64,000 bases of DNA from assembly GCF_003441615.1 (NCBI RefSeq), contig NZ_CP031842.1, positions 948,501-1,012,500 of the forward strand, read 5' to 3'. The stretch is from Dechloromonas sp. HYN0024. Lineage in GTDB: Bacteria; Pseudomonadota; Gammaproteobacteria; Burkholderiales; Rhodocyclaceae. Each line of letters starts with the position of its first letter. The first letter of the stretch is position 1. Positions 1 to 7,414 of this stretch are shown in pieces. A program made the position numbers and the translations under genes. The notes under the pieces were generated by a model. That model worked only from the letters and a program-made list of their open reading frames with translations, was not told the DNA's origin and ran no database searches.

Positions 1-1235
1 GGCAGAATACGCTGCGCTGCACCAGCCTCGTCGATGACGTCGATGGCCTTGTCCGGGAGGTGACGATCGGTGATGTAGCGGGCCGACAATTCAGCGGCTG
101 AACTGATCGCCGTGGCTGAATATTTGATGCCGTGGTGAGCCTCGAACCGGGCTTTGAGGCCCTTGAGGATTTCCACCGTTTCGGCGACCGACGGCTCATT
201 GACATCGATTTTCTGGAAACGGCGGGAGAGGGCGCTGTCCTTCTCGAAAATGCCACGGAACTCGGTATAGGTGGTTGCCCCGATGCACTTCAACTGGCCC
301 GAGGAGAGCGCCGGTTTGAGCAGGTTGGACGCATCCAGCGTACCGCCGGACGCCGAGCCGGCGCCGATCAGGGTGTGGATTTCGTCGATGAACAGGATGG
401 CATGCGGGTTGTCCTGCAAAGCCTTGAGGACGCCCTTCAGGCGCTGCTCGAAATCGCCGCGGTACTTGGTGCCGGCCAGCAGCGACCCCATGTCAAGTGA
501 ATAGACATTGGCCTTGGCCAGGATTTCCGGCACGTCGCCCTCGACCACCTTGCGCGCCAGGCCTTCGGCAATTGCCGTCTTGCCAACGCCGGCCTCGCCG
601 ACCAGCAGGGGGTTGTTCTTGCGCCGCCGGCAGAGGGTCTGAATGACGCGCTCAAGTTCCTTGTCGCGACCGATCAGCGGGTCGATCTTGCCCTGCAGCG
701 CCAGTGCGTTGAGGTTGATGGTGTATTGCTCAAGCGGTCCGGCTTCGCCTTTTTCACCGTCGGTTTCAACCTCGCCCTCGGGCGTCGCCTTGGCTTGCTG
801 TGGCACCTTGCTGATGCCGTGCGAAATGTAATTGACCACGTCAAGGCGGGTGACGCCCTGCTTCTGCAGGAAATAGACGGCGTGCGAGTCCTTCTCGCCA
901 TAAATGGCGACCAGTACGTTGGCCCCATTCACTTCCTTCTTGCCCGACGACTGGACATGCAGGATGGCGCGCTGGATGACGCGCTGAAAACCGAGTGTCG
1001 GCTGGGTGTCGATGTCGTCCTCGCCGGAAACGGTCGGCGTGTGCTCATCGATGAAATTGGTCAGGTCCTTGCGCAATGCGTCGGTCTTGGCGCCACAGGA
1101 GCGCAGGGCTTCGGCAGCGGAGGGATTGTCGATCAGCGCCAGCAGCAGATGTTCGACAGTGATGAACTCGTGGCGTTTTTGACGCGCCTCGACGAAGGCC
1201 ATGTGCAGGCTGACTTCGAGTTCCTGGGCAATCAT
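1..1235 (-). CDS. clpA: ATP-dependent Clp protease ATP-binding subunit ClpA (3' part outside window)
   Basis: ClpA is the AAA+ unfoldase that feeds substrates to the ClpP peptidase in the cytoplasm. About 411 N-terminal residues are present and the reading frame runs off the left edge. Visible are the N-terminal Clp repeat domain (begins [14 protein letters not shown]), the Walker A motif GEAGVGKT, the Walker B stretch FIDEIHTL, and the D1 sensor region ending near [11 protein letters not shown]. The start ATG (1235-1233) shares one base with the clpS TGA stop, so the two genes are translationally coupled. Its pairing with the adaptor clpS distinguishes it from ClpB or ClpC. Confidence 0.97.
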   Translation of the reverse strand, partial: MIAQELEVSLHMAFVEARQKRHEFITVEHLLLALIDNPSAAEALRSCGAKTDALRKDLTNFIDEHTPTVSGEDDIDTQPTLGFQRVIQRAILHVQSSGKKEVNGANVLVAIYGEKDSHAVYFLQKQGVTRLDVVNYISHGISKVPQQAKATPEGEVETDGEKGEAGPLEQYTINLNALALQGKIDPLIGRDKELERVIQTLCRRRKNNPLLVGEAGVGKTAIAEGLARKVVEGDVPEILAKANVYSLDMGSLLAGTKYRGDFEQRLKGVLKALQDNPHAILFIDEIHTLIGAGSASGGTLDASNLLKPALSSGQLKCIGATTYTEFRGIFEKDSALSRRFQKIDVNEPSVAETVEILKGLKARFEAHHGIKYSATAISSAAELSARYITDRHLPDKAIDVIDEAGAAQRIL

Positions 1236-1543
1236 CAGTTTTCCTCCATGATGCAGGCAAGCGGGTGCTGATGCTGGCGTGCGTAGGCAATGACCTGTTC
1301 AACTTTGGTCGCAGCGATATCCTTGGGGAAAATCCCGCAGACGCCACGACCCTCGTTATGAACTTTGAGCATGATTTGCGTTGCTTGTTCAGTATCCAGA
1401 GAAAAAAACCGCTGCAGAACGGTGATGACGAAATCCATCGGGGTGTAATCGTCGTTCAGCAGCAGCACCTTGAACATCTTTGGCGGCCCCAGCCTGCTGC
1501 GCTGTGTCGCCAGTTGTCCGCCTTCTTGAGCCTTTGTCGCCAT
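1235..1543 (-). CDS. clpS: ATP-dependent Clp protease adaptor ClpS
   Basis: A 102-residue protein with the ClpS core: [15 protein letters not shown], then VLQRFF and a C-terminal [18 protein letters not shown]. ClpS binds the ClpA N-domain and delivers N-end-rule substrates. The N-degron pocket motif ([12 protein letters not shown]) is intact. It lies directly upstream of clpA with a one-base stop/start overlap, the usual arrangement. It is divergent from cspA across a gap of about 270 bp that should hold both promoters. Confidence 0.97.
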   Translation of the reverse strand: MATKAQEGGQLATQRSRLGPPKMFKVLLLNDDYTPMDFVITVLQRFFSLDTEQATQIMLKVHNEGRGVCGIFPKDIAATKVEQVIAYARQHQHPLACIMEEN

Positions 1544-1667
1544 GCGTTCGATTTTATACAGTCCGTCTTAATCCGCAATATAAAACATGGGGATAGATTT
1601 TCTGATTTCCAGATCAGGCGCGGGATTGGCCGGGTAAATATTTGCTGCGCTGCGGCATCGAAACTTG

Positions 1668-1696
1668 TTGACGACATATTTCAAGTGGCGTAGAAA
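1668..1696 (+). promoter_or_regulatory. Candidate sigma-70 promoter for cspA
   Basis: TTGACG (1668-1673), a 17-base spacer and TAGAAA (1691-1696) form a good sigma-70 match. It would give a cspA leader of roughly 110 nt, and long leaders are typical of cold-shock genes. Inside the leader, CGGGTC (1743-1748) can pair with GACCCG (1775-1780). The rest of the 1544-1815 gap shows no gene. Confidence 0.5.
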
Positions 1697-1815
1697 GCAA
1701 TCGTGTTTGGCTTCTAGATGTATCGAGGTTGCTGCAATGCACCGGGTCACTGAGTTCAAACAGGGAGTCGGGGAGACCCGTAAATTTGTTCGTTTTTTGT
1801 AAGAAAGTTGCAAAC

Positions 1816-2019
1816 ATGGCACTCGGTACTGTCAAGTGGTTCAATGATTCCAAGGGTTTTGGTTTTATCACTCCTGATGATGGCAGCGAAGATCTCTTCG
1901 CTCACTTCTCCGCCATCAACATGAATGGTTTCAAGACTCTCAAGGAAGGTCAAAAAGTTTCCTTCGATGTCGTGCAAGGCCCCAAGGGCAAGCAGGCTTC
2001 CAATATCCAGGGCACCTAA
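1816..2019 (+). CDS. cspA: Cold-shock protein (CspA family)
   Basis: A 67-residue single cold-shock domain, beginning [21 protein letters not shown]1 (KGFGFI) and RNP2 (DLFAHFSAI) are both intact, so it should bind single-stranded nucleic acid as an RNA chaperone. The frame is open further upstream, but this ATG matches the family N-terminus and length. A strong intrinsic terminator follows within about 20 bp, so it is probably monocistronic. Which paralogue it is cannot be told from the sequence, so the symbol is a family name. Confidence 0.95.
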   Translation: MALGTVKWFNDSKGFGFITPDDGSEDLFAHFSAINMNGFKTLKEGQKVSFDVVQGPKGKQASNIQGT

Positions 2020-2040
2020 GCTTCGGATAACAGAACAAAA

Positions 2041-2069
2041 AAGCCCGTCTGGTTTCAGACGGGCTTTTT
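2041..2069 (+). terminator. Intrinsic terminator after cspA
   Basis: An 11-bp perfect stem (AAGCCCGTCTG/CAGACGGGCTT) with a GTTT loop, running into a T-rich tail. It also sits downstream of soxZ on the other strand and has an A-run on its left side, so it may work in both directions. Confidence 0.9.
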
Positions 2070-2088
2070 CTTTGGTGGTGCGAAATTC

Positions 2089-2400
2089 TCAGGCGACGAC
2101 TATTTCATCCTGACGCCGGTCGCCGAGATTGTCCGTCCAGGCCACCAATAATTTGTCGCCCGCCTTGATGCCGCGCGCCCTAAAGGTGAACAGCGGGTTT
2201 TTCGATATCGACGTGTTGAGCTGCCCATCGATGATCACCTTCCCGTTCAGGCTAACCGTGAAGGTCTGAATGAATTGCATGGGCAGTGATTGACCTTTGT
2301 CATCCTTGCGCTGACCGGTTTCCATGGGGTGTTGCATGAGAATCCGAATGTCGGTGACATCGCCCTGGGTCTGCGTGCGCATCTTGATCTGCTCAGCCAT
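2089..2400 (-). CDS. soxZ: Thiosulfate-oxidation carrier subunit SoxZ
   Basis: A 103-residue SoxZ-type protein: one immunoglobulin-like domain with no signal peptide. Characteristic segments are the N-terminal HPMETGQRKD and the core NPLFTFRARG. SoxZ forms the heterodimer that supports SoxY, which carries sulfur intermediates on a C-terminal cysteine; it is exported along with the Tat-dependent SoxY. It lies two bases after soxY. No soxA, soxX, soxB or soxCD is visible in the window. Confidence 0.95.
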   Translation of the reverse strand: MAEQIKMRTQTQGDVTDIRILMQHPMETGQRKDDKGQSLPMQFIQTFTVSLNGKVIIDGQLNTSISKNPLFTFRARGIKAGDKLLVAWTDNLGDRRQDEIVVA

Positions 2401-2402
2401 GC

Positions 2403-2876
2403 TTAACCTCCGCAGCCGCCGAGTGTCACCTTGATCTCACGAAAGGCGACGTAGGATTTTCCATCAGCTGTCTTGGCCACAGCCCGGATGCGCATGGTTT
2501 CTGCCATCTTGAGCTGGGCTTTGAGATAAGGCAGAACGGGGCCGGAGAACTCGATGGCCGAACACAGCGGCATCGGATTCTTGTCGGCAAAGATCGCCAG
2601 GCTGCGTGTTCCGGCTACATTGGAGGTGATCTCGACGTCCACTTTGGCACCGTTTTCGGCGATCTCGGGGGCGATGATGACGATGTCCCGCGATTCGCTG
2701 GCGGTGGCGCTGCCATGGGCTTTCAGGGCCTCATTGATGGTGCGGGCGGTGAACGCGTTCTTGTTCCACTCCGCAGCAAGTACGCGGCCGGGCATGAGCA
2801 GGCCGGTGCCGAGGAGAGGCGATAGGAGGGCGGCTGAGACGCCCCCCTTGAGAAATTTTCTGCGAAGTTCGGACAT
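2403..2876 (-). CDS. soxY: Thiosulfate-oxidation carrier protein SoxY (Tat-exported)
   Basis: A 157-residue SoxY. The N-terminus carries a twin-arginine signal (RRKFLKGGVSAALLS) followed by a hydrophobic stretch. The C-terminus is the swinging arm GGCGG, whose cysteine carries the sulfur substrate covalently. Its length matches the family. It is preceded by moaC (16-bp gap, same strand) and followed by soxZ, suggesting a moaC-soxY-soxZ transcript. With no other sox genes nearby, it may act as a sulfur carrier in a partial pathway. Confidence 0.96.
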   Translation of the reverse strand: MSELRRKFLKGGVSAALLSPLLGTGLLMPGRVLAAEWNKNAFTARTINEALKAHGSATASESRDIVIIAPEIAENGAKVDVEITSNVAGTRSLAIFADKNPMPLCSAIEFSGPVLPYLKAQLKMAETMRIRAVAKTADGKSYVAFREIKVTLGGCGG

Positions 2877-2892
2877 ATTTTTGGTGAGAGAT

Positions 2893-3375
2893 TTATACGG
2901 CGACCCAATGACCGGATTTGCCCCCGGCTTTTTCGAGCAGGCGGATGTTGTCGATCCGCATGCCGCGATCCACGGCCTTGCACATGTCGTAGATGGTCAA
3001 CAGGCCGGTCGAGGTGGCGGTCAGTGCTTCCATTTCGACACCGGTGCGGCCAAAACATTCGGCGACGACTTCGCAGTGCACGGCATTTTCGTTTTCGTCG
3101 ATGGAAAAATCAGCCGTCACACCGGTCAGGGCAATCGGATGACAGAGCGGAATCAGGTCGCCGGTGCGCTTCGCCGCCTGAATCGCAGCGATCCGCGCAA
3201 TGCCCAGTACATCACCCTTCTTGGCCGAGCCGGAGCGAATCAGCGCCAGGGTTTCTGGCTTCATGAAAATGCTGCCGGCGGCGCGGGCTACACGGGCGGT
3301 TTCGGTCTTGCTGCCGACATCGACCATATGGGCCTGGCCGGCACTGTCGAAATGAGTCAGAGTTTGCTGGGTCAC
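2893..3375 (-). CDS. moaC: Cyclic pyranopterin monophosphate synthase MoaC
   Basis: A 160-residue MoaC. With MoaA it converts GTP to cyclic pyranopterin monophosphate, the first committed stage of molybdenum cofactor synthesis. Conserved segments are [12 protein letters not shown], the active-site region [12 protein letters not shown] and the [10 protein letters not shown] helix. It starts with GTG at 3375. No other moa gene is nearby; it leads a probable transcript with soxYZ. Confidence 0.96.
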   Translation of the reverse strand: MTQQTLTHFDSAGQAHMVDVGSKTETARVARAAGSIFMKPETLALIRSGSAKKGDVLGIARIAAIQAAKRTGDLIPLCHPIALTGVTADFSIDENENAVHCEVVAECFGRTGVEMEALTATSTGLLTIYDMCKAVDRGMRIDNIRLLEKAGGKSGHWVAV

Positions 3376-3439
3376 GGAATTTACGATTGGTTACGCTCTG
3401 CCGGAGGAGCGGTTTTCATGGCTGCGGTATCATAGCACC

Positions 3440-4890
3440 ATGCATCTGAGCCAACGCTTCATCGCCATCCTGCTTGCTTTTTCGCTGGCCTTGCCGCCCG
3501 TCGTCGCCGAAGAGTTGCCGGAACTGGGCGATGTCGCCAGCAATGACCTGTCGCTGGCGACCGAGAAGAAAATCGGCCTGCAGATCATGCATGAAATCCG
3601 CTGGCGCGAGCCCTCTTATCTCGATGATGCCGATGTCGAGGCCTATCTCAACCAGTTGGGTAATCGTCTGGCGGCGGTCAGCAGCGACCCGGGATTCGGT
3701 TTTTACTTTTTCACCATCAATGATCCCAATATCAACGCCTTTGCCATGCCTGGCGGCTACATCGGGGTACATACCGGGCTCATCGTTTCGGCCCAGACCG
3801 AGTCGGAGCTGGCCGGTGTGCTTGGTCACGAAATTTCGCATGTGACCCAGCGCCATATCGCACGTCAGGTCTTCCAGTCGAAGCAGATCGGAATGGCCTC
3901 GATGGTGGCCATGGGGTTGGCCCTGCTCGCTGCACGCTCGAGCGGGCAGATGGCCGGGGCCGCAATTGCGACGACCCAGGCCGGGGCGATTTCGGCCCAG
4001 TTGGCGTTTTCCCGCGATTTCGAACGCGAGGCCGATCGTCAGGGCTTCGACATCCTGCGTCGGTCGGGATTCGATGTGCGCGGCATGGCGGTGTTCTTCG
4101 AGCGTCTGCAAAAAGCTGTTCGCCTCTACGAAAACAACGCCACGGCTTACCTGCGGACCCACCCGCTGACCGGCGAGCGCCTCACCGACATGCAAAACCG
4201 CGAGTCGGCCGTGCCTTATCGTCAGGTGGCAGATAGTGTCGATTTCCAGTTGGTCCGGGCCAAGGTTCGGGCCATGCAGGGGACGCCTGGTGAGGCGGTC
4301 AAGGATCTGGACAAGCTCTTGCAGGAACGGAAGTTCGCCTCCGAGCCAGCTATTCGCTATGGCCTTGCATTCGCCCTCTATCGCAATCGCGATTGGGCTG
4401 CAGCCGAGCGGGAAATCGACACGATTCGGCGCCTCAAGGTTTCCGCCCCAATGCTCGAGCATCTGCGGGCCGACCTTCGCATTGCCCAGGGCGATGTGGC
4501 GGGGGCTTGAAGGTCTATCGTGATGGGATGGTTCGCTACCCGCTCAATCAGGGCCTGCTCTACGGTTATGGCAGTGCCTTGACGGCGGCACGTCGCTACG
4601 ACGAGTCGCTCCGCTTTGCCGAGGTGCAATTGGGCAAGGCTCCGGACGACGTGCGTTTCCACAAATTACGTGCTGAAAGCTACGCCGGACTGGGCAACAA
4701 GGCGATGCAACATCGGGCGCTGGCCGAGGTGTTCATCCTCCAGGGGCAAACGGCCGGGGCGGTCGAACAACTTCAGTTGGCGCAGAAGGCCGGTGATGCC
4801 AATTTCTTCGAGGCATCGTCGATCGAAGCACGTCTGCGCGAAATGAAACAACGCCTGGCTGATGAACTCAAGGAAAAGCGCAGTTGGTAG
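3440..4890 (+). pseudogene. M48-family metalloprotease with C-terminal TPR region (BepA-like), frameshifted
   Basis: The N-terminal frame (3440-4510) encodes a signal peptide (begins MHLSQRFIAILLAFSLALPP), a peptidase domain with zinc motif HEISH and the downstream glutamate in FEREADRQG, and the start of a TPR region. It stops at a TGA at 4508. Homologous sequence continues at once in the -1 frame to 4890 with further TPR-like helices (KVYRDGMVRYPLNQG onward). One missing base in the GGGGG run at 4501-4505 explains the break. The family (BepA/YfgC) is periplasmic and handles outer-membrane protein quality control. The catalytic domain is intact; only the TPR tail is split. A sequencing or assembly error is as likely as a true mutation. 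Confidence 0.8.
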
Positions 4891-4928
4891 AGGTAAAATA
4901 GGGCTTCCAATCCATTAAGCCGAAAATC

Positions 4929-5156
4929 ATGGAATTTGATCGCGATCTCGACGTCAAGGGGCTGAATTGCCCACTGCCCATCCTGCGTACCAAGAAGACG
5001 CTGGCCGAAATGGAGTCCGGAAAGGTTCTGCGTGTGCTGGCGACCGATCCCGGCTCCCTTAAGGATTTTCCTGCTTTTGCCAAGCAGACCGGTAATGAAC
5101 TGCTGGCGCAAAAGGAAGAAAATCGCGTTTTCGAGTATTACCTGAAGCGCAAATAA
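4929..5156 (+). CDS. tusA: TusA-family sulfurtransferase
   Basis: A 75-residue sulfur-carrier protein with the signature cysteine in LNCPLPILRTKK (CPxP). TusA-type proteins relay persulfide sulfur for tRNA thiolation, molybdopterin or sulfur oxidation. With soxYZ and moaC a few kilobases away, any of these is plausible; the sequence alone does not choose. Its 3' end abuts or overlaps the apparent start of pabB. Confidence 0.92.
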   Translation: MEFDRDLDVKGLNCPLPILRTKKTLAEMESGKVLRVLATDPGSLKDFPAFAKQTGNELLAQKEENRVFEYYLKRK

Positions 5157-6907
5157 GCTCCGAGTTCACCGCTTTTTTCGAAGACCGGCGGGCGCCGCTA
5201 GGCGAGCCCGCCGCTTGGCTTTTTGCCGGGCTGATCGATTGTCTTGAGGTCAACGACGCTGTATCACTGGGTGCTGCCTTGCAGCTTTTGCAGGATGATC
5301 CGCAATGGACAGTCGTCCGTCTCGACTATGAACTGGGATATCTGCTTGAGCCCCGGTCGGCACCGCCCGGCTGGCACCCGGGCGAGCGCCCGGTGGCCTG
5401 TTTCTGGCGGTTTGCCCGGCGTATTTCGCTGACGGCAGATGCGGCGCAGGCCTGGCTGGCACAACGCGACCAGGGTGTGGCCGGGGTCGGCGGCTGGCAG
5501 GCGGCGATTGATCAAGTGGCCTACGCGGGGGCGGTCAATGCGATCAAACAGTTTATTTGTGATGGCGACTGCTACCAGGTCAATTTCACCTTTCCCATCG
5601 CGTTCGACTGGTTCGGCTCGCCGCTTGCCCTCTATGCCCGCCTGCGCGAGCAACAGCCTGTCCGCTACGGGGGCTTTGTCGGTGATTCCCGGCAGGGTTT
5701 TGTTTCGCTGTCGCCTGAGCTGTTTGTCGAGCGCACTGGCGACCGGTTGCTTACCCGGCCCATGAAGGGAACGGCACCACGTAGTGTGGCACCCGATGAA
5801 CTACGCAATTCGGCCAAGGACTGCGCCGAGAACCTGATGATTGTCGACCTCCTGCGCAATGATCTCGGTCGCATCGCCGAAAATGGTAGCGTCCGGGTCG
5901 ACCGACTGTTCGATATTGAAGCCTATCCGACGCTCTGGCAGATGGTCTCCGAGGTTTCCGCCGATGTCCGGGGACGAAGCTTCGGCGATATTTTGCAGGC
6001 GCTGTTTCCGTGCGGTTCGATTACCGGGGCACCGAAGATACGCGCCATGCAGATTGCCGCCGAACTGGAGATTGCCCCACGCGGCTTATATACGGGGGCA
6101 CTTGGCTGGTTGGCACCGGATGGCGATTTTCGCCTGAATGTGGCGATTCGCACCCTCGAACTGGGTGCCGATGGGCATGGCAAGCTTGGCGTCGGCAGCG
6201 GCATTGTCGCTGATTCCCTGGCGGCGGCTGAATGGCAGGAGTGCCTGCTCAAGTCACGCTTTCTCAGGGACTGCGATCCCGGCCTGTTATTGATCGAAAC
6301 GCTGCGCCGTGAAGATGGGCGGTATCCGCGTCTGGCTGGGCATCTTCAGCGCCTGCAACGTTCTGCCGAGTGGCTCGGATTTGCCTTCGATGAAGGGCGG
6401 GTCACCAAACTGCTGGATGCTCAGCCAGCGATCGGCGCTTGGCGGGTACGCCTGACCCTGGCCAAGGATGGCAGTCTTGATGTCGGGGCCTTTTCCCTGG
6501 GTGGAGAGCCGGTTGGGCCCCGCTACGCTGCCTTGGCCAGCCAGCCGATTGATTCAACGTATCCGCTGCGTCGTCACAAGACTACCGACCGCGTCTTCTA
6601 CGACGGTGCTCTCAAGGTGCTCAGCGATGATCCGTTGCTCTTTGACCTGGTATTTCTGAATGAACGGGGTGAAGTGGCCGAAGGGGCGCGGAGCAACGTC
6701 TTTGTTGAGCGTGATGGAATGCTGTTGACGCCGCCGCTGGCCAGCGGGGCTTTGCCTGGGGTTTTGCGCGCTGAATTGCTGGCGGCTGGGCGTGCGCGTG
6801 AGGCTGTTTTGTCGCCGGATGATCTGGCCGGCGGTTTTTGGCTGGGCAATGCCCTGCGCGGCCTGGTTCGCGTTGAATTGCGGCCAGGCCGTTACGTAGT
6901 CGGCTAA
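5153..6907 (+). CDS. pabB: Aminodeoxychorismate synthase component I fused to 4-amino-4-deoxychorismate lyase (PabB-PabC)
   Basis: A fused enzyme for p-aminobenzoate, a folate precursor. The chorismate-binding domain shows GDCYQVNFTFP, MKGTAPR, DLLRNDLGRI, GSITGAPKIRAMQI and the closing GIVADS. The C-terminal class IV aminotransferase-like lyase domain (from about 6290) has the putative PLP lysine in RRHKTTDR and EGARSNVFV. The start is a problem. The only usual start codon in frame is TTG at 5279, but family-like sequence (FTAFFEDRRAPLG and onward) runs upstream to 5153, where ATA overlaps the tusA stop. I give 5153 as the apparent 5' limit; 5279 is the conservative choice. Confidence 0.88.
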   Translation: MSSEFTAFFEDRRAPLGEPAAWLFAGLIDCLEVNDAVSLGAALQLLQDDPQWTVVRLDYELGYLLEPRSAPPGWHPGERPVACFWRFARRISLTADAAQAWLAQRDQGVAGVGGWQAAIDQVAYAGAVNAIKQFICDGDCYQVNFTFPIAFDWFGSPLALYARLREQQPVRYGGFVGDSRQGFVSLSPELFVERTGDRLLTRPMKGTAPRSVAPDELRNSAKDCAENLMIVDLLRNDLGRIAENGSVRVDRLFDIEAYPTLWQMVSEVSADVRGRSFGDILQALFPCGSITGAPKIRAMQIAAELEIAPRGLYTGALGWLAPDGDFRLNVAIRTLELGADGHGKLGVGSGIVADSLAAAEWQECLLKSRFLRDCDPGLLLIETLRREDGRYPRLAGHLQRLQRSAEWLGFAFDEGRVTKLLDAQPAIGAWRVRLTLAKDGSLDVGAFSLGGEPVGPRYAALASQPIDSTYPLRRHKTTDRVFYDGALKVLSDDPLLFDLVFLNERGEVAEGARSNVFVERDGMLLTPPLASGALPGVLRAELLAAGRAREAVLSPDDLAGGFWLGNALRGLVRVELRPGRYVVG

Positions 6908-6925
6908 AAGCCGAACCCCTGGCGA

Positions 6926-7405
6926 TCAGCCGCGCAGGCGGCGCAGGTAGATACCCATTAGCGAGAACAGGCCGGCGGCAATGCCGTAATAGAAGGCCCG
7001 GGGGACATCGACATCCTGGTAGTCGAGCAGGATCGGTACATCATTTTCGACGGTGTAGCGGATAGTCGTCTGGAAGTACCACGACGACGATTTAACCTCG
7101 AAAATTCCTTTTTCGATCTTCCACTTCAGCCAGTTGTTTTCTTCCTGGATGTCACCGGCCGGCTCGCTCGGCGTCAGTGAGGTGTAGATTCCTTTTTCCT
7201 TGGCTTCGGCCAGGTCCTTGTGGGCGAGACCACAAGGCTCTTTGTTGGCGCAGAGGGCGATGACGCGAAATTCGGGTTTCCAGACGTCGGTCTTGTCCTT
7301 CGGCCAGGCGATCATGAAGGCGATGCTCCAGGCCCCGACCAGGGCGGAAAAGATCATCAGTGCAATGAATATCTGGGCGAGAAAGCCACGTTTGTCCTGA
7401 ACCAT
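6926..7405 (-). CDS. Hypothetical protein with two membrane segments
   Basis: 159 residues, not recognised. There is an N-terminal transmembrane helix (about residues 9-33, FLAQIFIALMIFSALVGAW), a soluble middle of about 90 residues with two cysteines (ALCANKEPCG) that could form a disulfide, and a second hydrophobic segment near the C-terminus (AFYYGIAAGLFSLMGIY). It begins 9 bp after valS on the same strand and probably shares its transcript. It converges with pabB; a short hairpin (TCGGCT/AGCCGA, 6900-6914) lies between them. Confidence 0.75.
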   Translation of the reverse strand: MVQDKRGFLAQIFIALMIFSALVGAWSIAFMIAWPKDKTDVWKPEFRVIALCANKEPCGLAHKDLAEAKEKGIYTSLTPSEPAGDIQEENNWLKWKIEKGIFEVKSSSWYFQTTIRYTVENDVPILLDYQDVDVPRAFYYGIAAGLFSLMGIYLRRLRG

Positions 7406-7414
7406 GTGATTCCT

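Noticed and set aside
3416..4462. A 348-codon minus-strand frame opposite the M48 protease
   Set aside because: It has no recognisable domain, while the plus strand has a signal peptide and HEISH motif.
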